Below, in pieces: positions 16,632 through 21,380 of a DNA stretch of 21,380 nt (position 1 is the stretch's first letter; each line of letters opens with the position of its first letter). The notes beneath the pieces are model-generated. The model was not told the DNA's origin and ran no database searches. It worked only from the letters and a program-made list of their open reading frames with translations. The stretch comes from SHLQ01 sp964562985 (lineage in GTDB: Bacteria; Actinomycetota; Acidimicrobiia; Acidimicrobiales; SHLQ01): NCBI GenBank assembly GCA_964562985.1, contig CAZLWE010000060.1:1-21380 (forward strand), written 5' to 3'. The translations under genes and the position numbers were made by a program.

Positions 16632-17593
16632 TGCGATTTGATGCGCGGATCATCCGAGCGGCGCTCCATCCAACCTGGGTCGGGTTGGTCTTACTCGCCA
16701 CCCTCCTCGCTGCAGCGGGCGGGCTTTGGGTCGGATTCCAGCAGCCCATGGGCGAAACCTCTACCTCGTTTGTGTTCGCTCGACGAGTCGGCTTCCTCGA
16801 CCGACCACCGCCCTCCTTGGACGACCACCTCAACGAGATCATCAACTCGGTCGAGTTCCCCGAGGTGTTCATTCGCATCGAAGACCGGTTGTTGCTCGAG
16901 GCAGACCGTGACTATGACTTAGCCATCGGTCAGGTCGACAACACCCAATCGCTCGTTGCGATCGATATCGAAACTGGTCGAACCGGCGAGTCGGACCGTA
17001 TCTCTCGCATCGTCGCCGAAGAGATGGTCTCGTTCGTACTCACAAATCAGGACGCGACGATCGGGTCGGAGGTCACCGATCTCGCCGATGAAATCGTGCG
17101 GCTGGAAGGTGAACAGGTACGCCTCATCGCACTCGCTGGCGGTGTCCCGCCGAACCAACTCGCCAATCGAGTTGAAACCGAGCTCGCAGGTCTGGTGAGC
17201 GGGCGACTCGTCGCGTCTCGACCAGAGGTCGAAACGGTGCTTCGCGACCAACTGGCGACAGTTAGTCCGTTGGCTTCGGAGTTCAACCAAAACGCTCGCT
17301 CGCTACGGACGCTCCAAACCCAACACGCGCAAACTCGTCTCGAACGCCTCGACATCACCTCGGGGCTGACGTCGATCAATGAGGAGTGGTACCGAGCCAT
17401 CACCCCTCCCGAGCCAACGTCGAACGTGCCCGTCACGATCGCCATCGCTTTCGCCGCTGCTGTTCCCGCGTTTATCGCGGCCTCACTTCTCGTGATCTTG
17501 AACGTTGCCCGGCGACTAGCGCGCGCCGATCAACTCGCCGAACGAGAGCGCGCCCAAAGCACCACGATCAGCAGACCAGTGGTGAGCGTGTGA
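16631..17593 (+). CDS. Wzz-like polysaccharide co-polymerase / chain-length determinant
   Basis: 320 aa. ATG overlaps the flippase stop by one base, showing translational coupling. Topology is that of polysaccharide co-polymerases: a transmembrane helix at about 15-35, a large extracytoplasmic region (40-262) with predicted long helices (145-250), and a second helix at about 266-291 preceded by the proline-rich ITPPEPTSNVP (257-267), as is usual in Wzz proteins. The C-terminal tail (292-320) is short and basic, with no Walker motifs and no tyrosine cluster, so it is not a BY-kinase fusion. Such proteins set the length of the polymer made by a Wzy polymerase or couple it to export. Sequence similarity to classical Wzz is weak; the call rests on topology and context. 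Confidence 0.72.
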   Translation: MRFDARIIRAALHPTWVGLVLLATLLAAAGGLWVGFQQPMGETSTSFVFARRVGFLDRPPPSLDDHLNEIINSVEFPEVFIRIEDRLLLEADRDYDLAIGQVDNTQSLVAIDIETGRTGESDRISRIVAEEMVSFVLTNQDATIGSEVTDLADEIVRLEGEQVRLIALAGGVPPNQLANRVETELAGLVSGRLVASRPEVETVLRDQLATVSPLASEFNQNARSLRTLQTQHAQTRLERLDITSGLTSINEEWYRAITPPEPTSNVPVTIAIAFAAAVPAFIAASLLVILNVARRLARADQLAERERAQSTTISRPVVSV

Positions 17594-19917
17594 AAACAGC
17601 GACGCGTTCGAGCCTTCAACTATTGGGCCTCCTGATGGCGTTGGCCTTACTCGCTACGGCGTGCGGTGGCGGGTCGTCAGATAATGCGGTTGGCGATGTA
17701 CCGGTCGACAACGACGAGGAGACGGCCGTCGACGCCAACGACACGGACGGGGGCAGCGAATCAGCCGACTCAGGCCAATCCGACACGGATGATGAGGTGC
17801 CGCCCGAGGAAACTGCACCGCGTCTGACAGACTCGTTCACCCCACTAGGCGAACCCGGGGTGGGCGGCCGCATCACATCGATAGCGTTCGACCCCGATAA
17901 CCCCGACCGAGTCTTCGTCGGCGGTGACCTGCTAGGTATCGCCGTCACCGACGACTTTGGCGAGACATGGCAATCCACAACAGGCCTCGCGTCATGGGAA
18001 ATCGCTGACATCAACAGCACCGCTACCGCCGACGGACGTATCTGGACTGGCAGCCTGTCGGGGCCGCAATCTTCAACCGATGGCATCAACTGGACGCTCA
18101 GCCGAAATGGCATGCCCAGCCTCTCCGAGAATCGCTACAGCCTCGCGATCGAAACCGTTCTCGTCGACGCCAACGACAACTCGCGGCTGCTCGCCTTCAA
18201 CGGTAACCAACGCAACTGGGTCGCCCCCGGAGCGATCGTCGACGGTGCATGGGACGGCGATGGCTCGGTGTGGGAGTCGGCCGATAGCGGCCAAACCTGG
18301 GCACCGCTAGCGATCGTGGCCCCTGCTGGAAATATCCGAGCGGCCGCCCATAACGCCGACGGCTCCCTTATCTACGCGGCGGTCGCGAACCGAGGCGTCT
18401 TCGTCTCGGCTGACGGCGGCTCGTCGTGGGCGAACTCTGGCCAAGGCCTCCCGCACGGAAACCCCTACGACATCACGACCCACCCCACGGACCCACTTGT
18501 TGCCTGGGTGGCTATGGGCGAAGGACCCGAGGTCGACGGAACCTTCGTCGCCGGCGGAATCTGGCGCACCGACGATGGGGGTGCGACATGGACCGCCGCC
18601 AACAATGGCCTCAACATCGTCTCGAACGCCACGGCATTCAACACCGGCTCGTTCCACCAGATTGTGCTCGCCCCCAGCCAGCCCGACCGACTGTTCACGT
18701 CTAACGTCGCTCCCGGCCAAGCGGCGATCTACCGCAGCGACGACGGCGGCGCGTCCTGGTCGGTAGTAGCCGACAGCGACACCCCCCGCCCGAACGCCTA
18801 TGACAGCGCGCTTCGAGCCTTCGACATCGGCGTACACCCGAGCGACGCCGACCGGGTCGTCATCGGCAGCGACGACACGCTCCTCGGATCGACCGACGGC
18901 GGCGCCACGTGGACAGACATCACCACCACGGAGACAGAGCCAGGCTTCTACTCGGGCCGCGGATACAGCGGCCTGGTGAGCACCGACATCGTGTTCAACC
19001 CAAACGACCCAGACGACACCATCGTGCTGGGTTTCGACGGCGGCAACTTCATCCAAACCATCGACGGCGGCGAAACCTGGCGACGCACTGTGCAGGACGT
19101 GTCCGCGTGGGGTGGAGGCGTTGAGGCGGCCTACTCGCCCAACGACCCGGATCGCCTCTACGTCCTTCTCGGCCAATTCCAGAATTTCCGCGGCATCGGC
19201 GTGTCAACGAATGGGGGCGAGAGCTTCTCGTTGTCGGTCGGCGCCAACAATGGGCTGCCAGAGGTGGGCAATGTCGATGGCGGCGCAACCGGCCTCGCGG
19301 TACTCGATAGCGCTGGCACCGACCTCGTTTTCGCCGTCGTGGGACGAACCCTCTATCGGTCAGACGACAACGCACAGACCTTCACCGCCAGCACCAACAT
19401 CGCGGGTGTTCGCGACGTCGCGACCGGGCCGTCCGGGAATGTGTTTGTCAGCACTCAGCAAGGTGCGTTCGTATCGACCGACGGCGGCCTTAACTTCGCG
19501 CCTGCCGGCGCAGCGCCCGCAGGTATCGGCACGCTATACACCTCAGGCTCTGAGTCCGGCACCGTCTACGGCGTTGCCTTCCGTGAGGGCGACGGTGGGG
19601 TCTACCGCTTCGACGGAAACGACTGGTCGCTCATCTTCGACGACTTCTTCAGCCACGGAGTCGCCGTCGATCCATCGAACTCGGACAACCTCGCAATTGT
19701 CACCACCGAGCAACCCTTTAACGACATCAGCTCCGCGACCGGCGTACACCTCTCGAACGATGGCGGCCAAACGTGGACCGCCATCACCGAAGGGCTCCCA
19801 CTCAACCGGTTGCGTACCGCCGAGTTCGACCCGGCCGATCCGGACCGACTCGTGGTCGGTACCACGGGCCGAGGCTTCTACGAGATCTCCTTCAGCGCTA
19901 CCGTCGGCAACGGATAG
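17590..19917 (+). CDS. Lipoprotein beta-propeller with about 12 Asp-box (BNR) repeats, GH74/sortilin-like
   Basis: 775 aa from GTG at 17590, which overlaps the previous stop by four bases (GTGA). Signal peptide with lipobox-like LLATAC, predicted lipidated Cys25, then GGGSSD and an acidic Asp/Glu/Ser linker (30-75) that holds the domain off the membrane. Residues about 88-770 hold regularly spaced Asp boxes (S/TxDxGxTW), for example near 119-127, 231-237, 273-280, 327-334, 383-390, 434-441, 490-497, 629-636 and 722-729, together with IAFDPDNPDRVFVGG-type strands. This is the layout of a double seven-bladed propeller as in GH74 xyloglucanases or Vps10/sortilin folds. Catalytic Asp residues of GH74 cannot be assigned by eye, so it may be a glycan-trimming hydrolase or a non-catalytic binding scaffold. 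Its place between the co-polymerase and the glycosyltransferase argues for a role on the exported polymer. Confidence 0.88.
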   Translation: MKTATRSSLQLLGLLMALALLATACGGGSSDNAVGDVPVDNDEETAVDANDTDGGSESADSGQSDTDDEVPPEETAPRLTDSFTPLGEPGVGGRITSIAFDPDNPDRVFVGGDLLGIAVTDDFGETWQSTTGLASWEIADINSTATADGRIWTGSLSGPQSSTDGINWTLSRNGMPSLSENRYSLAIETVLVDANDNSRLLAFNGNQRNWVAPGAIVDGAWDGDGSVWESADSGQTWAPLAIVAPAGNIRAAAHNADGSLIYAAVANRGVFVSADGGSSWANSGQGLPHGNPYDITTHPTDPLVAWVAMGEGPEVDGTFVAGGIWRTDDGGATWTAANNGLNIVSNATAFNTGSFHQIVLAPSQPDRLFTSNVAPGQAAIYRSDDGGASWSVVADSDTPRPNAYDSALRAFDIGVHPSDADRVVIGSDDTLLGSTDGGATWTDITTTETEPGFYSGRGYSGLVSTDIVFNPNDPDDTIVLGFDGGNFIQTIDGGETWRRTVQDVSAWGGGVEAAYSPNDPDRLYVLLGQFQNFRGIGVSTNGGESFSLSVGANNGLPEVGNVDGGATGLAVLDSAGTDLVFAVVGRTLYRSDDNAQTFTASTNIAGVRDVATGPSGNVFVSTQQGAFVSTDGGLNFAPAGAAPAGIGTLYTSGSESGTVYGVAFREGDGGVYRFDGNDWSLIFDDFFSHGVAVDPSNSDNLAIVTTEQPFNDISSATGVHLSNDGGQTWTAITEGLPLNRLRTAEFDPADPDRLVVGTTGRGFYEISFSATVGNG

Positions 19918-19919
19918 TC

Positions 19920-21137
19920 ATGCCGACGCAGATCTCCGTCACCAGCTACTACTACCGACGCGGCGGTGCCGAAGCCGTCATGCTCGACCAAAACGAACTT
20001 CTGGAGAGCCACGGCTGGGACATCGTGCCATTCGCGATGGACTACGAGAAGAACTTCGAGACCCCCTACGACGAGTACTTCGTTGAGGAGATTGACTTCG
20101 CCAGCGACTATGCCCCGGTGGAGAAGGTTCGCAAGGCGGTGAAGTCGATCTACTCGCTCGAGGCTCGGCGCGAGATCGGCCGACTGATCGACAAGGTTCG
20201 CCCCGACATCGTGCACGCGCACAACGTCTACCACCATCTGACTCCAGCGATCTTTGGAGCCGTCAAGAAGAAGGGCGTGCCGATGGTGATGACCGTCCAC
20301 GACCTCAAGATCGGTTGCCCCTCGAAGCTGATGTTGGCCCCCGATGGGGTCTGTGAGCGGTGCAAGGGCGGCAAGACGTGGAACGCCGTCACCACCCGCT
20401 GCCAGAAAGATTCACTTGCCTTGTCCGCGGTCGTTGCACTGGAGACCACGCTGCACAATGCGCTCGGCAGTTACCGCAACAACGTCGACCGGTTCATCCT
20501 CCCGAGCCACTTCCACACCAACAAGCTGGTCGACTGGGGGCTGCCCCGGGAGAAGACCCGCTATCTCCCCAATGCGGTCGACGTCAGTGAACTGCGAGCC
20601 GACTTCACCCCGGGTGAACGCTTCGTGTTCGTCGGCCGATTGTCCGAAGAGAAGGGCCTGCTCACCTTCGTGAAGGCGGTTGCCGCTGCCGGGTCGAAGG
20701 CGACGATCGTGGGGACGGGCCCCCAGGAGGACGAGCTACGCCAGACGGTCGAGGCGACCGGCGCCGACGTCGAGTTCGCTGGCTATCAAACCGGCGATGG
20801 CCTCTTCGATATCGTGCGCGGCGCCCGGGCTTTGGTGTTGCCATCGGAGTGTTACGAGAACGCGCCAGTGGTGCTGCTGGAGGCTTACGGGGTGGGCACA
20901 CCGGTGCTCGGATCGAACCTCGGGGGCATCCCCGAGCTCATCGTCCCTGAACAAACCGGCCTGCTGGCCGACGCGGGCAACATCGACTCCTTCGCCGAGG
21001 CGCTGCGCCGCTACGACGACATGTCCGACGCCGAGGTAGCCACGATGGGTGAAGCTGGCCGAGCGTTCGTCGAAGCCAACTTCAGCCGGGAGCAATACCT
21101 CCAAGGCCTCCTCGATATCTACGCCGAGTTGCACTAG
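19920..21137 (+). CDS. GT4-family glycosyltransferase (GT-B fold)
   Basis: 405 aa. ATG at 19920 lies 2 nt after the preceding stop; the start is supported by the immediate beginning of the GT-B N-terminal fold (SVTSYYYRRGGAE, with the GG loop at 15-16). The C-terminal domain shows FVFVGRLSEEKG (235-246), IVGTGP (263-268) and the EX7E retaining-glycosyltransferase motif at Glu313-Glu321 (in SECYENAPVVLLE), followed by GTPVLGSNLGGIPE. It transfers a sugar from an NDP- or NDP-like donor onto a growing lipid-linked glycan on the cytoplasmic side; donor and acceptor are unknown. Four Cys (133, 145, 148, 161; CX11CX2CX12C) after HDLKIGC form a probable metal-binding knuckle, as in a GT4 subgroup with HDxKLxCP. 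Last gene of the operon. Confidence 0.94.
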   Translation: MPTQISVTSYYYRRGGAEAVMLDQNELLESHGWDIVPFAMDYEKNFETPYDEYFVEEIDFASDYAPVEKVRKAVKSIYSLEARREIGRLIDKVRPDIVHAHNVYHHLTPAIFGAVKKKGVPMVMTVHDLKIGCPSKLMLAPDGVCERCKGGKTWNAVTTRCQKDSLALSAVVALETTLHNALGSYRNNVDRFILPSHFHTNKLVDWGLPREKTRYLPNAVDVSELRADFTPGERFVFVGRLSEEKGLLTFVKAVAAAGSKATIVGTGPQEDELRQTVEATGADVEFAGYQTGDGLFDIVRGARALVLPSECYENAPVVLLEAYGVGTPVLGSNLGGIPELIVPEQTGLLADAGNIDSFAEALRRYDDMSDAEVATMGEAGRAFVEANFSREQYLQGLLDIYAELH

Positions 21138-21141
21138 TACT

Positions 21142-21175
21142 GCCTGACCCTTCAACAGGCTAGGCGGGTTTCGCC
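21142..21175 (+). terminator. Possible weak terminator after the polysaccharide operon
   Basis: Two small hairpins in tandem just after the glycosyltransferase stop: GCCTG/CAGGC (21142-21146, 21156-21160) and GGCG/CGCC (21163-21166, 21172-21175). Neither has a long T run, so intrinsic termination is doubtful. Confidence 0.25.
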
Positions 21176-21218
21176 GATTGTCCGGTGAGTTCGGCGCAGC
21201 CCAACCACGCGCCGTCGG

Positions 21219-21380
21219 TCAGAATAGGCTCGGCCGGATGCCCGGCGCTGGGGGTCGTTCGTGGAGGTACGGCTTGGTACGTGGTTTGGTGCCGGGTTCG
21301 GGTTGTGTCGTTCGCCGTTTGGCTCGGTATTTGCCGGGTGGTTTGTTCGGGGCCGGTCCCCCTTCGGGCGGGATTTCGTC
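21219..21380 (-). CDS. Possible C-terminal end of a minus-strand gene (partial, unknown)
   Basis: An open minus-strand frame enters from the window's right edge and stops at 21219-21221, giving about 53 residues rich in Pro, Lys, Arg and Thr (for example KPPGKYRAKRRTTQPEPGTK). Such basic, proline-rich tails occur at the ends of actinobacterial nucleases and membrane proteins, but no domain can be identified. The stretch is too short to be sure it is coding. Confidence 0.25.
   Translation of the reverse strand, partial: DEIPPEGGPAPNKPPGKYRAKRRTTQPEPGTKPRTKPYLHERPPAPGIRPSLF

Noticed and set aside
17386..17589. Upstream extension of the Asp-box lipoprotein from 17386, and of the co-polymerase frame from 16268
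   Set aside because: Both extensions run through the preceding genes in another frame. The overlapping starts at 17590 and 16631 begin directly at a signal peptide or transmembrane segment.

Overview
The window reads as chromosomal DNA of a GC-rich actinobacterium. GTG starts with clear Shine-Dalgarno sequences, Sec signal peptides, lipobox lipoproteins, Ltp-type repeats and Cys-capped RTX arrays all fit. A marine or aquatic member of the Acidimicrobiia is my best guess, but this is inference from gene content and cannot be proven from the sequence alone. No rRNA, tRNA, CRISPR array or insertion sequence is visible.

Layout. (1) 1-1847, minus strand: a membrane-anchored nucleotide-sugar dehydratase/epimerase of the CapD/FlaA1/WbpM type, cut by the window edge. 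(2) 1848-2145: an intergenic stretch with two short perfect palindromes. (3) 2146-15085, minus strand: a 13-kb block of exported proteins. In order of transcription they are an FG-GAP/UnbV-RTX protein (12764-15085) followed by a strong terminator, a paralogous UnbV-RTX protein (10321-12570), an RTX protein with C-terminal Ltp-like repeats (8881-10230), a very large lamin-tail/CotH-kinase protein with duplicated Ca-dependent carbohydrate-binding modules (4806-8746, interrupted by a 100-N assembly gap), a small lipoprotein (4238-4795), and a glucose/sorbosone-dehydrogenase-like beta-propeller with an RTX tail (2146-4137). (4) 15086-15275: a divergent regulatory region with two inverted repeats. 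(5) 15276-21137, plus strand: a tightly coupled four-gene operon, made of a Wzx-like flippase, a Wzz-like chain-length/co-polymerase protein, a lipoprotein beta-propeller with about 12 Asp boxes, and a GT4 glycosyltransferase. (6) 21138-21380: a tail with small hairpins and the possible C-terminal end of a minus-strand gene.

How it may work together (inference): the CapD-like enzyme, flippase, co-polymerase and glycosyltransferase are parts of a Wzx/Wzy-type surface polysaccharide pathway. The exported block supplies Ca2+-binding RTX beta-rolls, carbohydrate-binding modules, beta-propellers and a secreted CotH-type kinase. The simplest reading is an extracellular-matrix locus in which Ca2+-dependent proteins bind, decorate or modify the exported glycan. 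No Wzy polymerase or type I secretion genes are in the window.

The gap at 5294-5393 is almost certainly an assembly artefact. The two contig ends share an exact 55-nt overlap, and collapsing it restores one uninterrupted reading frame of 1261 codons for the CotH protein.
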